64,000 nt of DNA from CAWBRY01 sp963791295 (GTDB lineage: Bacteria > Bacteroidota > Bacteroidia > Chitinophagales > Chitinophagaceae). The position numbers and the translations under genes were made by a program. The notes beneath the pieces are model-generated. The model was not told where the DNA came from. It ran no database searches and saw nothing but the letters and a program-made list of their open reading frames with translations. Every line of letters starts with the position of its first letter. Positions within the stretch are counted from its first letter, which is position 1. Location of the stretch: positions 620,001 to 684,000 of the forward strand of contig CAWBRY010000004.1 in the NCBI GenBank assembly GCA_963791295.1, read 5' to 3'. Below are positions 1 through 9,373 of this stretch, piece after piece.

Positions 1-1039
1 ACGATCATGTCAGCATTCTTGTTTTTCAATTTATCCAGGGCATTCTGTTTCTCATTGTTTGTTTCCAATGCAAATCCCACCAATACCTGACCAGCCTTTT
101 TCTTTTCACCCAGACTTTTTAAAATATCTTTTGTTTTGGCAAGCTCCACGACCATTTTTTCCTCGGTCTTCTTTATTTTTTCCTTTGCGCGCGATACGGG
201 TGAATAATCTGCAACCGCTGCAGCCATAACGGCGATATCCGCATCAGCAAAGGCCTGGCTACTTGCCTTATACATGTCATCAGCAGATGTAACCCTTACC
301 ACGCCTAATCCATTGGCAGAAAAATCAACCGATGTGGGCCCAAGGATCAATGTTGTGTCCGCTCCCCGATCATGCAATTCTTTTGCGATAGCCAGACCCA
401 TCTTCCCCGTGGAATGATTACCGATAAAACGAACCGGGTCTATTGATTCGTATGTAGGTCCTGCCGTCACCATCGCCTTCTTACCTGAGAGTGGCCCGGT
501 CAAAAAAAAATTGGTTTTGATGTAATGATGTATTTCCTCAGGTTCCGCCATCCTTCCTTCTCCGCTCAAGCCGCTGGCCAAATCGCCGGTATTTACGGGA
601 ATGATCCGATTACCGTAGGATTCAAGCATTCTGAGGTTCGCTTCGGTGGAAGGATGCTTCCACATATCTTCATCCATTGCAGGCGCCACCACGACCGGAC
701 AGGTAGCAGACAAATAGGTAGCCAGCAAGAGATTATCGCATTGGCCGGTGGCCATCTTGGCAATAGGTATTACAACTGGCCGGAGCGATGATCATGACAT
801 CGGCCCACCGTCCCAACATTACGTGATTGGCCCAGGCTTGCTCGTCGAAGAGATCTACCAACACGGGATTTCGGCTAAGGGTGCTAAGAGTAAGTGGCGA
901 AACAAAATCTTTAGCCGACGGAGTGATGAATCACCTTTACCTCGGCCCCTGCTTTGATAAATAATCTTACCAGGTAGGCGGATTTATACGCAGCAATGCT
1001 TCCTGTAATTCCCAATAATATTTTCTTACCCTTCGGCAT
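1..1039 (-). CDS. coaBC: Bifunctional CoaBC (phosphopantothenoylcysteine decarboxylase / phosphopantothenate-cysteine ligase), frameshifted, C-terminus beyond the window
   Basis: Cytoplasmic flavoprotein of coenzyme A synthesis. It ligates cysteine to phosphopantothenate (CoaB) and decarboxylates the product (CoaC). Read from the ATG at 1039, the protein starts MPKGKKILLGITGSIAAYKS, the CoaC Rossmann start. After frame correction the PASCNTLAKMA and PAMDEDMW segments of the CoaC active site follow, then the CoaB start (AMVTAGPTYESIDPVR, GNHSTGKMG). Two frame breaks are visible, near 928 and near 764; removing or adding one base at each restores the family sequence. About 345 codons are in the window and the last ones lie beyond base 1. 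It follows rpoZ and bamD on the same strand, the usual Bacteroidota order. Because coaBC is normally essential, I read the breaks as assembly errors and not decay. Confidence 0.88.
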
Positions 1040-1046
1040 GACGTAT

Positions 1047-1054
1047 CAAAAATA
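1047..1054 (-). promoter_or_regulatory. Bacteroidota -7 box of coaBC
   Basis: On the minus strand this reads TATTTTTG, a perfect match to TAnnTTTG. It ends seven bases before the coaBC ATG, so transcription would start almost at the start codon. No clear -33 box was identified. Confidence 0.5.
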
Positions 1055-1150
1055 CCATTTACTTATAAAAGGACATAATTCACTGCAGGACCTGGAATAA
1101 AAAAGCGACCCGTCACCGAATCGCTTATAGAGTTATTGAAGAACTTAATA

Positions 1151-1491
1151 TTAACTAAATAATTCATCTTCTCCTCTCCTGAAGTAGACTTTGTCGTCCA
1201 AAATTCCTGCGTTGCAAGCAATGCCGGATTTGGCATCCTTTCATAGGCGCGTGAGATTTCAATCTGCTCCTTATTTTCATGGATCTCCTCCAGGCTATCG
1301 GTATGACTGGCAAATTCCTCCAGTTTATTGTGAAGCTCTTCCTTCAATGAAATATTAATTTGATTGGCTCTCTTGCCTACAATCGCTATGGATTCGTAAA
1401 CATTGCCGGTCTTTTTCTTTATTTCATCCAGGTTGCGTGTCTCCACATTATTGGTGATGCCCGCGCTAAGCTGACGTCTTAATTTGCTCAT
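1151..1491 (-). CDS. rpoZ: DNA-directed RNA polymerase omega subunit, frameshifted near the C-terminus
   Basis: Small RNA polymerase subunit that helps assemble beta-prime. The sequence GNVYESIAIVGKRANQI, the acidic helix region and ISRAYERMPNPALLATQEF match the Bacteroidota omega family. The uncorrected frame runs on to 1063 and would give an odd 142-residue protein. Shifting frame at the T-run near 1200 (GAATTTT read as GAATTTTT) gives LDDKVYFRRGEDELFS and a stop at 1151, which is the usual family ending and length (about 113 residues). The 40-residue tail of the uncorrected frame is therefore an artefact. The start overlaps the corrected end of bamD, suggesting translational coupling. Confidence 0.85.
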
Positions 1492-2295
1492 TATTTAGAT
1501 TTTTAATATTGGTTTGAGATAAAATTAAATATTCTTCTGCTTCCTTCCTTAGCTTGCTGTCCGGAAACCGGTCCACAAATTCATTGCATTCATTGATCAC
1601 ATCAGTCAAATCGTTGCATTTTCTTATCCTCCACACTCAATTCAGCATACCGATAATAAGATTTAATGATCATCAGCTTATATTCATCGGCCTTTTGAGA
1701 CTCCGGAAATCCATTCAGTAAAGTAGTAAAAGAAACCCCGGCTGCTCTGAATTGACCCAGATCATAATAGAGCTGCGCTCCTTTAAATTCTTTGATCTCC
1801 AATTTATTTCTGCCTATATCGATAATATCATTTGCTTCCTTGATTCGGGCCGATCCGGGATGCGTGTTAATAAACGTCTGCATCATTCCCATTGCCTTAA
1901 TAGTATTGGTCTGATCTAACTCCGCCTTTGGGGATTGCTTGTAAAATGAATATGCTCTCATGTAATCCATTTCTTCGGCACTTGCACTGTTCGGAAAGAT
2001 CTCCAAAAATGTCTTAAAAAGATTTTCAGCATTCATATAATCCCGCTGATAATAGGCACAATAGGCATACTTGAAATAAATATCCTCAAACTCTTTGTGG
2101 GTCTTGAAATAAGGCATGAATCTTCGTACAAGGTCTGCGCCTTGCTATACTTCTTCTTTACAAAGTACTGTTCAGCCATCCGTAGCTTATATTCCGGGTC
2201 AGGGTTTTTCAATAATTTATTCATGCCTTGCCGCAACTGCTCAACAAAATAAATGCAATCCAGATCCAGGAATATTTAATCAAAGACTTTACCAT
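1466..2295 (-). CDS. bamD: Outer membrane assembly lipoprotein BamD, frameshifted
   Basis: Essential lipoprotein of the BAM complex, anchored to the inner leaflet of the outer membrane, that helps fold beta-barrel proteins. From the ATG at 2295 the protein starts MVKSLIKYSWIWIAFILLSS followed by the lipobox Cys and GKA. TPR-like helices follow (YKLRMAEQYFVKKKYSKAQ; AENLFKTFLEIFPNSASAEE; FKGAQLYYDLGQFRAAGVSF). The frame breaks near 2222, 2118 and 1620; corrected, it runs to a stop at 1466 inside rpoZ. The corrected length of about 276 residues is normal for the family. The upstream TAnnTTTG box supports this start. The breaks look like consensus errors in an essential gene. Confidence 0.85.
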
Positions 2296-2312
2296 GCGCT
2301 GTATAGGGTGTG

Positions 2313-2320
2313 CAAAGTTA
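2313..2320 (-). promoter_or_regulatory. -7 box of the bamD-rpoZ-coaBC cluster
   Basis: Minus strand reads TAACTTTG (TAnnTTTG), 17 bases before the bamD ATG. It probably drives bamD and rpoZ; coaBC has its own box. Confidence 0.5.
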
Positions 2321-2420
2321 ATAGATACTGGCAAATCTTACTCAAAAAATATCAGGCTCCAAACCCCAGGCAGTTAAGGTTTTGATAAAGAGGACTGAGG
2401 GCTATCCGTTTCCGGACAAC

Positions 2421-2452
2421 AAAAAAACCCTCCGGATGAGGGAGGGTTTTTA
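2421..2452 (-). terminator. Intrinsic terminator behind the OmpA-family gene
   Basis: AAAAACCCTCC and GGAGGGTTTTT form a stem around a short loop with A and T tracts on both sides. It lies just downstream of the minus-strand stop at 2476 and could also work in the opposite direction. Confidence 0.8.
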
Positions 2453-2475
2453 TTCATCAAATGAGTAATACAAAT

Positions 2476-4189
2476 TTATTTCTTACGAAGGTTCGGGTGA
2501 GGAGCCGGAACATTGTTTGGTCCATCTTCACCGGCAGCGGCAGCACGCAGATCAACCGTATTGCAATCTCCGCCTTCCTGGCCATAGTTAAAGATGAAGC
2601 GATCCGCGCTAATACCTTCTTTTTCGACGAGGTAATTGATAACAGCATTTACATGATCCCAGCTTAATTGTTGTTCTTTCTTATTTGAAGAACAGTAACC
2701 GATAACAACAATTTTGCACTCAGGACTATTGCGAAGTCTGCCGGCAACTGAAGCCAGAACAGCTTTCGCATCATCACTAAGTGAATTTGAACCAGCTCTG
2801 AAGGAAATGCTTGGCAATGAACCCAGCGTAGTAGAACAATCATCCATTCTTCTACCCCAACCCGGACAAGTTGAATCCGGACATGGAACAGGACATTTAC
2901 CGACACCATCAGCATCGACAGGTTGGCAATATGTTGGAGTGATAAGTTCTTTATCTTTGCAATCAGGTACTCCATCACCATCTGTATCACTGTGATACCA
3001 TGGCTATCAACCGGACATCCCTGAGGTGTTTGTTCCTGATCGAATTGATCAGTTACACCATCGCCATCGCATCAGGAAGAACAGGCTTCGGCAAACGCAT
3101 CAGGCGTGGGTTGCGGATCTCGCTATATGCATAATCCAATGGATTGAGCCACCACAGTGGTTCAACTGATTTACCACCCAGATTTATATTCAATCCAAGA
3201 CTGGCGAAATTATATGAGTCAAAGTCGCGGGTTAATGCAGCATCGCCCCAGGCGTGTTCTTGCCAACGCTGGCCATCCAATAGGTCATCTTTGATAAATG
3301 TTTGACGATCTTCAATTGCCAGGTTCACACGATTGCTAAGCTTAAAGGCAACGCCCACGCCAACACTACCGGATGGTTTAAAAGTGTTACCAAAAAGTTT
3401 TGGACGACGCACGCCTTGATTTTCAGCCGGAGTTTCATAAGTCTTATCCATATTATCCTTCAGCTGCTCATAAGTGTCTTTGCGATTCTTATAGCTGCCA
3501 CTCGTAGTGACAAAAGACGCGAAATCATACTTATTACCCGAAGCATCCAGCGTGTTTACTTTTGTCTCGTAAACAGTTCCACCTATACCTGCAAAACCAT
3601 AAAAGTTAAATCCGGTCTTTGCTTTGTGAAAACGAATGTTATTGAGAGTTACGACACCCTGGATTGAAAGGTCCTGGGTCTTTGTCTTATAGTTGTAGTA
3701 AACGACTTCAACGGGTTGATCGGGTTCTCCAAAATTGGTCAAATACGAAACGATCGTACCATCATTCTGGCGGAATGGCGCAGAATATCCATTTCCTCCG
3801 GGGTGCGACCATGCCGAATTCAGTCCAAAATTTTCAGCCTCATTAAATGTCCTTCCCTTTCCCGTGCCATACATGTACTCAAGGCGCATGGAGAAAATGT
3901 ATCCGAAAGCCTTTCTCACATGAACACCAAAACTAGGAAAGGCCAATGCAGAAGGAATATCTCCACTTACATTAAACAGACCTGCTTTAATCCCAATTTC
4001 CCATTGGTTACGTGGTTTAGCTGGAAAGTTATACTGACCATTTAAAAATTCGGTATGCTGAGGCATCCTTTTCGACGGAACGAGAGAAGAATCTTTCACG
4101 TCATAACTGGCTCCCACTCTTTGTGAGAAACCTTGGGACGCCAAAAGACATAGAATGATTGCTAATACTGCGTACTTTTTGCTTGCCAT
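2476..4189 (-). CDS. OmpA-family outer membrane protein with TSP type-3 calcium-binding repeats, frameshifted
   Basis: Predicted outer membrane beta-barrel joined to a peptidoglycan-binding OmpA domain. The 378-residue N-terminal part starts with a signal peptide (MASKKYAVLAIILCLLASQG, then FSQ) and has barrel-like alternating strands (IGIKAGLFNVSGD, FGVHVRKAFGYIFSMRLEYM, GSVGVGVAFKLSNRVNLAIE). After frame corrections near 3063 and 3000, thrombospondin type-3 repeats follow (DADGDGVTD, SDTDGDGVPDCKDKE). A C-terminal OmpA-like domain comes last (SFRAGSNSLSDDAKAVLASV, VIGYCSSNKKEQQLSWDHVN), ending in LRKK. The layout matches Bacteroidota OmpA/TSP3 proteins. Its exact partner is not evident. It has its own promoter box at 4229 and a strong terminator. 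Confidence 0.82.
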
Positions 4190-4228
4190 AACTAAGGATT
4201 AAGATTTTAACAATGTCCTAATAAAACG

Positions 4229-4236
4229 CAAAAATA
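4229..4236 (-). promoter_or_regulatory. -7 box of the OmpA-family gene
   Basis: Minus strand TATTTTTG matches TAnnTTTG, about 40 bases upstream of the ATG at 4189. A TTG lies further upstream as a possible -33 element. Confidence 0.5.
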
Positions 4237-4381
4237 TGACTTGACGCACAATTACCAAATTTTTGTCAAAAATATTTACTGTAGTTCCTATTATTTCTCA
4301 ATTAGTTGTGGCTAAAAATCGCTGTTGGAACTATAATCTTTCCATTATTTTTTTGCGCCGTAAATTGCCCGGATTCTAATC

Positions 4382-5344
4382 ATGCGACTCCCCGTTGAAT
4401 TAATCCAAAATGAGCTTAAAATCTTTGAATCCAAATTCAAGGAAGCAGTTCGGAGCCAGGCACCCCTTCTCGATCGAATAATGAGATACATTGTAAAGAG
4501 GAAAGGGAAGCAGCTTCGGCCAATGTTTGTATTGCTTTCGGCAAAGCTTTGTGGTGAAATGAATGATTCAGCCTACCGGGCAGCTTCCATGGTTGAATTG
4601 CTTCATACCGCCACCCTGGTGCATGATGACGTAGTGGATAACTCCATGGAAAGAAGGGGTTTTTTCTCCACTTATGCGTTGTGGAAGGCTAAGGCTAATG
4701 TCTTGATCGGCGACTATTTATTTGCCAAGGGCCTGCTGCTTTCGCTTGTCAACAACGACTACCCACTGCTTCACATCATCTCAGATGCAGTTCGAAAAAT
4801 GAGCGAAGGAGAATTGCTCCAGCTTGAGAAGGCGCGGTCATTGAACCTGAAAGAAGAGATTTATTACGAGATCATTTGTAATAAGACGGCTTCGTTATTG
4901 GCTTCCGCTTGCGCGGCCGGTGCCTGGTCGACCAGCAAAGATGAATTTATCACCGAAAAAATGCGCTTATTCGGTGAAAAAACCGGTATGGCTTTCCAAA
5001 TAAAGGACGACCTTTTCGACTATGCGAGTGAAAATGTTGGTAAACCAACGGGCAATGATATCAAGGAAAAAAAGCTGACGCTTCCACTGATTTACACATT
5101 GAATAGAGTGGACAGAGAAACGCGCAGACAAATAATTTATATAGTTAAAAACAGGAATGAAGACAAGGAAAAGGTGAAGTGGGTGATTAAAAAAGTAGAA
5201 GAAACCGGAGGCATTGAATACGCACGTAACAAAATGAATGCATATAAACAGGAAGCTTTGAGCATCCTTCATGAGTTTCCGGAAAATCCAATTCGGAATG
5301 GATTAGAAGATCTGGTTCTCTTTGTTACGGAAAGGAAATATTGA
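4382..5344 (+). CDS. Polyprenyl diphosphate synthase (octaprenyl/heptaprenyl type)
   Basis: Head-to-tail prenyl chain elongation from allylic diphosphate and isopentenyl diphosphate, probably supplying the side chain of menaquinone. The 320-residue protein is intact. The first Asp-rich motif is DDVVD at residues 82-86, preceded by LLHTATLVH; the second is QIKDDLFD at about 206-213. GKQLRP (about 42-47) and GDYLFAKG are the substrate-binding segments. The small residues before the first motif fit a long-chain product, but chain length cannot be read from sequence with certainty, so ispB is not asserted. recJ follows 37 bases downstream on the same strand, suggesting co-transcription. Confidence 0.88.
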   Translation: MRLPVELIQNELKIFESKFKEAVRSQAPLLDRIMRYIVKRKGKQLRPMFVLLSAKLCGEMNDSAYRAASMVELLHTATLVHDDVVDNSMERRGFFSTYALWKAKANVLIGDYLFAKGLLLSLVNNDYPLLHIISDAVRKMSEGELLQLEKARSLNLKEEIYYEIICNKTASLLASACAAGAWSTSKDEFITEKMRLFGEKTGMAFQIKDDLFDYASENVGKPTGNDIKEKKLTLPLIYTLNRVDRETRRQIIYIVKNRNEDKEKVKWVIKKVEETGGIEYARNKMNAYKQEALSILHEFPENPIRNGLEDLVLFVTERKY

Positions 5345-5381
5345 TCTCGGAACTTCATTCTGTGTGTTTCGATAAAAAGAA

Positions 5382-7082
5382 ATGCAAAAAAGATGGACCA
5401 TATTAGAAGCTGACCAGGACAAGGTAATATCTCTCCAACAATCACTGAGAATACATCCTACTCTTTGCACCATCTTAGTACATCGCGGGATTGAAACATT
5501 CGAGCAGGCAAGAAATTTCTTTCGTCCTTCATTATCGGACCTGCATGATCCGTGGTTAATGAAAGACATGGACAAAGCCGTGGATAGAATTGTAAAAGCA
5601 ATAAGCCGAGAAGAAAAGATCCTGATCTTCGGCGATTATGATGTCGATGGAACTACAGCTGTCGCCAGCGTTTATAAATTCCTGAAAAAAACTCATTCCT
5701 TAATCGATTTCTATATTCCACATCGTTACCGGGAAGGATATGGAATCAGCAAGGCCGGCATTGACTTTGCAAAAGAAAATGGATTTACATTGATCATAGC
5801 CCTGGATTGCGGAATCAAGTCAATAGAATTGATCCGCTATGCGCGTGGACTTGACATTGATTTTATTGTCTGCGACCATCACCTGCCCGACCCTGAATTA
5901 CCTGACGCCATCGCCATCCTAAATCCAAAACAAAATGATTGCCCCTATCCCTACAAGGAACTCTGCGGTTGTGGTGTAGGCTTTAAGTTAATTTCAGCAC
6001 TTTGTGAAAGAATGAAGTTGCCTCCAGAAGAGGCTTTCACCTACCTGGACCTGGTAGCGACTGCCATCGCCGCCGATATCGTTCCGATCACGGGGGAGAA
6101 TCGCATCATTGCATTTCACGGTTTGAAAAAAGCCAACGAATCTCCGAACAACGGGATCCGTGCATTAGCTTACTTGAGTAAATTGGAAGATGGCCTTCAT
6201 ATCCATAACCTGGTTTTTATGATCGCGCCCAGAGTGAATGCCGCCGGTAGAATGGATGATGCGAGAAAGGCGGTGCTGATGTTTGTTTCTGACACCTATG
6301 AAGAATCGCTTCAATATGCTGAGATGTTGCATAGCGATAACACAGACCGCAAGGAAGCCGATGGCCAAATTACAGAAGAGGCATTGGCAATTATCAATAG
6401 CAATGCAGAGTGGCAAAACAGGAAGTCGACGCTGGTATTTCAACCTCACTGGCATAAAGGTGTGGTGGGCATAGTCGCTTCCCGATTGATTGAACATTTT
6501 TATCGCCCCACCATCGTATTGACGAAATCCGGCGACCTGGTTGCAGGAAGCGCCCGATCCATAGCGGGCTTCAATCTATACGAAGCAATTCACGCCTGCA
6601 AAGAACATTTGTTGGGTTATGGAGGACACTTTGCCGCTGCGGGAATGACACTGCAGGTTGAACAGGTAGATTTATTACGCCAAAGGTTTGAAGAAGTGGT
6701 TGCTTCAACCATCAATCCCGACCTTTTGATACCAGAATTAGTCATCGATGCAGAGATCTCCTTTAAAGATATCAGGCGACCTTTCTATGATATCCTTCAA
6801 CAGATGGAACCATTTGGGCCTGAAAATACGAGTCCTGTCTTCGTCGCAAAAAAAGTAATGGATACCGGCTATTCAAAAATCCTGAAAGAACAACATCTGC
6901 GATTTTCTTTACGGCAGGACAATGTAATCCTCACTGGCATTGGGTTTGGTATGGCCGACAAATTCCCCTTGATTCAATCGAAGCAGCCACTGGATATTGT
7001 TTTCAAGATTGACATTAATGAATGGAATGGAGAACAGTCCCTGCAGCTTCGAATGATCGACTTCCGAATTTCGCAGCAGTGA
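5382..7082 (+). CDS. recJ: Single-stranded-DNA-specific 5'-3' exonuclease RecJ
   Basis: Exonuclease of recombinational and mismatch repair; metal-dependent member of the DHH phosphoesterase family. The 566-residue protein is intact and of normal length. Motif I DYDVDGTT lies at residues 85-92, motif II DCGI at 142-145 and DHH at 165-167. The DHHA1 part contains GSARSIAGFNLYEAI and the GYGGHFAAAGM motif (about 410-420). The OB-like C-terminal region ends LQLRMIDFRISQQ. The gene overlaps the next one by four bases (GTGA), which points to translational coupling. Confidence 0.95.
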   Translation: MQKRWTILEADQDKVISLQQSLRIHPTLCTILVHRGIETFEQARNFFRPSLSDLHDPWLMKDMDKAVDRIVKAISREEKILIFGDYDVDGTTAVASVYKFLKKTHSLIDFYIPHRYREGYGISKAGIDFAKENGFTLIIALDCGIKSIELIRYARGLDIDFIVCDHHLPDPELPDAIAILNPKQNDCPYPYKELCGCGVGFKLISALCERMKLPPEEAFTYLDLVATAIAADIVPITGENRIIAFHGLKKANESPNNGIRALAYLSKLEDGLHIHNLVFMIAPRVNAAGRMDDARKAVLMFVSDTYEESLQYAEMLHSDNTDRKEADGQITEEALAIINSNAEWQNRKSTLVFQPHWHKGVVGIVASRLIEHFYRPTIVLTKSGDLVAGSARSIAGFNLYEAIHACKEHLLGYGGHFAAAGMTLQVEQVDLLRQRFEEVVASTINPDLLIPELVIDAEISFKDIRRPFYDILQQMEPFGPENTSPVFVAKKVMDTGYSKILKEQHLRFSLRQDNVILTGIGFGMADKFPLIQSKQPLDIVFKIDINEWNGEQSLQLRMIDFRISQQ

Positions 7083-7756
7083 GGTGGTTGACTTACATAC
7101 GCTACTTCTTCTTTTTAATTGAGCGTTGGAATCTTTCAATTTCAATATTTATTCTCCGTCATGAGATCAGGGGTGAAAAAAAATACGGTATTCGCAGTAC
7201 CGGACACGATGAACTTAAAAAGCTAAAAGCAAAGGGTGTCGATGTCAGTCATGCTACGTTTTACATGCCGACTAATTATTACATGTTGGAGAAGGTCATG
7301 TCGGAAGTCAAAAAATTACCACACAACTCAGTATTTCTTGACATCGGATGTGGCGCCGGAAGAACTCTCGCCATCGCAGCATATTATGGCTTTACGAAAA
7401 TTACGGGCATCGATTTCTCCGAACAACTCTGTTCAAAAGCAAATGCGAATGTGATCCTGTTAAAGAAAAAATTTCCAGATTGCAGCTTTCGTGTCATGCA
7501 ACAGGAAGCATCTTCTTATGAAATCCCTGGCGATGTATCCGTAATCTTCTTATTCAATCCATTTGACCAAGTCATCATGGAAAAAGTGATGCATAATATT
7601 CAGGCCAGCTTACAACTCTTTCCGCGGAATATCTGGATTGCTTACGTAAACCCACAACACCGCGCACTATTTTTAGCCAATGGTTTTCACGAAATATTCC
7701 GCCATCGAAAATTAGATTGGCTGGAAGGGTGTATACTGGAGAAGAGAGTAGTATGA
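7079..7756 (+). CDS. Class I SAM-dependent methyltransferase
   Basis: Predicted methyltransferase of unknown substrate. The SAM-binding motif I is VFLDIGCGAGRTLAIAAYYG, followed by GIDFSEQLC as motif II. VSVIFLFNPFDQ is the expected strand after motif III. An ATG at 7022 is open but would overlap recJ by 61 bases. The GTG at 7079, overlapping the recJ stop as GTGA, is the more natural start and gives about 225 residues beginning MRWLTYIRYFFF. The hydrophobic start may make it membrane-associated. No operon partner other than recJ suggests a substrate. Confidence 0.75.
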   Translation: MRWLTYIRYFFFLIERWNLSISIFILRHEIRGEKKYGIRSTGHDELKKLKAKGVDVSHATFYMPTNYYMLEKVMSEVKKLPHNSVFLDIGCGAGRTLAIAAYYGFTKITGIDFSEQLCSKANANVILLKKKFPDCSFRVMQQEASSYEIPGDVSVIFLFNPFDQVIMEKVMHNIQASLQLFPRNIWIAYVNPQHRALFLANGFHEIFRHRKLDWLEGCILEKRVV

Positions 7757-7898
7757 TTTGGAAATGGTCTCTGGAATTTCTGACTATTGTTTCTATGCTT
7801 CGTATCTAGCTGAAATTCAAATATTTACAAGACAATTTCACAACCTCGTTCTCGAAAAACCAAGCCCTCATTCAGTTTTTATTGTGGGCTCAAACCCT

Positions 7899-7906
7899 TA
7901 TCTTTG
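7899..7906 (+). promoter_or_regulatory. -7 box of the rpsF operon
   Basis: TATCTTTG matches TAnnTTTG exactly. It lies 91 bases upstream of the rpsF start, leaving a leader of about 85 bases that could carry the S6:S18 autoregulatory RNA known upstream of many rpsF genes. I did not resolve that structure by eye. Confidence 0.5.
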
Positions 7907-7997
7907 CGACCCCAAATCTGTTATTCGGCAGATTCTTCTCTTTATTTTAAAGGGATGTCCATTGGGATCAACGAATTATTAATCAAAAAAATTGTAA

Positions 7998-8354
7998 ATG
8001 AACAATTACGAGTTAATGGTGATTTTCACTCCGGTTTTGAGTGATGAAGAATTCAAAGCGGAGCAAAAAAAATACGCGGCCCTCGTTAAAGAAACCGGAG
8101 GAACAGTCGTATCTGAAAATCCATGGGGATTGAAATCACTGGCCTACCCCATTCAGAAAAAAACAACTGGCCTCTATTGGGTAATGGAATTTATAGTCAA
8201 TTCCGATTTTCATGAAAAATTGAAGGTCCAACTTCTGCGGGATGAAAGCGTCCTCCGTCACATTTGCACGAAGCTCGATAAATACGCCGTCGAGTACAAT
8301 GCCAAGAAGAGAACCGGCGTGAAAACAGGGACCGAAAAATTAGTGGAGGCATAA
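7998..8354 (+). CDS. rpsF: Ribosomal protein bS6
   Basis: Small-subunit protein that pairs with S18 in the central domain of 16S rRNA. The 118-residue protein starts MNNYELMVIFTPVLSDEEF, the S6 signature strand. TGLYWVMEFIV and LRDESVLRHICTKLDKYAVE follow. Length and order (rpsF-rpsR-rplI) are canonical. rpsR starts two bases after its stop. Confidence 0.96.
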   Translation: MNNYELMVIFTPVLSDEEFKAEQKKYAALVKETGGTVVSENPWGLKSLAYPIQKKTTGLYWVMEFIVNSDFHEKLKVQLLRDESVLRHICTKLDKYAVEYNAKKRTGVKTGTEKLVEA

Positions 8355-8356
8355 TT

Positions 8357-8620
8357 ATGGCAAAGAATGAAATTAAGTACCTCACCGCCATTAAAAGCGA
8401 CAAACGTGTCAAGAAGTTCTGCCGCTTTAAAAAATACGGAATCCGGTATATCGATTATAAGGACATTGAATTCCTCAAGAAATTTTTGAACGAGCAAGGG
8501 AAATTGTTGCCCCGTCGTTTGTCAGGAAACAGCCTTAAGTATCAACGCAAGGTTTCCGACGCGGTAAAAAAGGCGCGTCAAATGGCCTTACTACCATATG
8601 TAACTGATCTCTTGAAATAA
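8357..8620 (+). CDS. rpsR: Ribosomal protein bS18
   Basis: Small-subunit protein binding together with S6. The 87-residue sequence contains KKFCRFKKYGIRYIDYKDIE and GKLLPRRLSGNSLKYQRKVS, the S18 signature. It sits between rpsF and rplI, and rplI starts nine bases downstream. Confidence 0.96.
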   Translation: MAKNEIKYLTAIKSDKRVKKFCRFKKYGIRYIDYKDIEFLKKFLNEQGKLLPRRLSGNSLKYQRKVSDAVKKARQMALLPYVTDLLK

Positions 8621-8628
8621 AACTTATC

Positions 8629-9075
8629 ATGGAAGTAATATTAATTCAGGATGTTGACAATCTTGGTGCAGTCAACGAAGTAGTCAAAGTTAAGAATGGC
8701 TATGCCCGCAATTATCTGCTGCCCCGCCAACTTGCCGTTGAAAATAGTCATAGCAACAAAATGCAACTGGAAGAAAGAATGAAGCAGGTGAAGAAAAAAG
8801 AAGAAAAGATGTTGGCGGACATTAACCTGGTAATTGATAAGTTGAAAGAATCTCCTTTGCGTTTAGGGGCGAAGACCGGTACCAGCGGCAAAATCTTCGG
8901 AAGCGTTACTACCCTTCAAATAAGTCGCGCCATTCGCGAGCAAAAGGGCTTTGAAATTGACCGCAAGAAGATCCAAATCGCTGACGAGGTAAAGGAGCTG
9001 GGCACTTATAAAGCCGTGATCGAGTTTGGGAATGGCCAATCCGCAGAAGTAGAGTTTGAGGTTGCTGCTGAATAA
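8629..9075 (+). CDS. rplI: Ribosomal protein bL9
   Basis: Large-subunit protein with two globular domains joined by a long helix. The N-terminal domain MEVILIQDVDNLGAVNEVVK with NGYARNYLLPRQLA is diagnostic. A charged connecting helix (QLEERMKQVKKKEEKML) and the C-terminal domain (KIFGSVTTLQISRAI) follow. The 148 residues are the usual length. Last gene of the operon, followed by a hairpin. Confidence 0.96.
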   Translation: MEVILIQDVDNLGAVNEVVKVKNGYARNYLLPRQLAVENSHSNKMQLEERMKQVKKKEEKMLADINLVIDKLKESPLRLGAKTGTSGKIFGSVTTLQISRAIREQKGFEIDRKKIQIADEVKELGTYKAVIEFGNGQSAEVEFEVAAE

Positions 9076-9104
9076 CTTAGAACGAATTTTGGCGATAAAT
9101 AAAT

Positions 9105-9143
9105 AGAGGTTGTTCCTGGTAAGGGAGCAGCCTCTTCGATTTT
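9105..9143 (+). terminator. Hairpin terminator of the rpsF-rpsR-rplI operon
   Basis: AGAGGTTGTTCC and GGAGCAGCCTCT form a 12-bp stem with two G-U pairs around a seven-base loop, followed by a modest T-rich stretch. It lies 30 bases after the rplI stop. Confidence 0.7.
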
Positions 9144-9373
9144 GACAAATTGCCTGTCTAAAAATTAGAAATCAAACCTTTGCGGCTGAACTGGATTCCC
9201 CTAATAACCGATAAAGAATAATTTGGCAATTTGTCAGGGAAAATTCCGTTATTTTGTATTGATTTCGTGTACTCTACAGTTTCACAAGTCCTGAACGTTT
9301 TGGGATTTCTTTAAATGTTCACCGGTTACTGTCTACTGTTGGGACTTTTTTGTATTAAAAAAATTTCTTTAAA

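Noticed and set aside
525..957. Plus-strand ORFs of 88 and 69 codons
   Set aside because: They are opposite coaBC, whose minus-strand frames match the family.
7022..7078. ATG at 7022 as the methyltransferase start
   Set aside because: It would overlap recJ by 61 bases and add residues read from recJ coding sequence; the GTG at 7079 gives a normal four-base overlap.
7758..7982. 74-codon ORF between the methyltransferase and rpsF
   Set aside because: It covers the rpsF promoter box and has no family resemblance.
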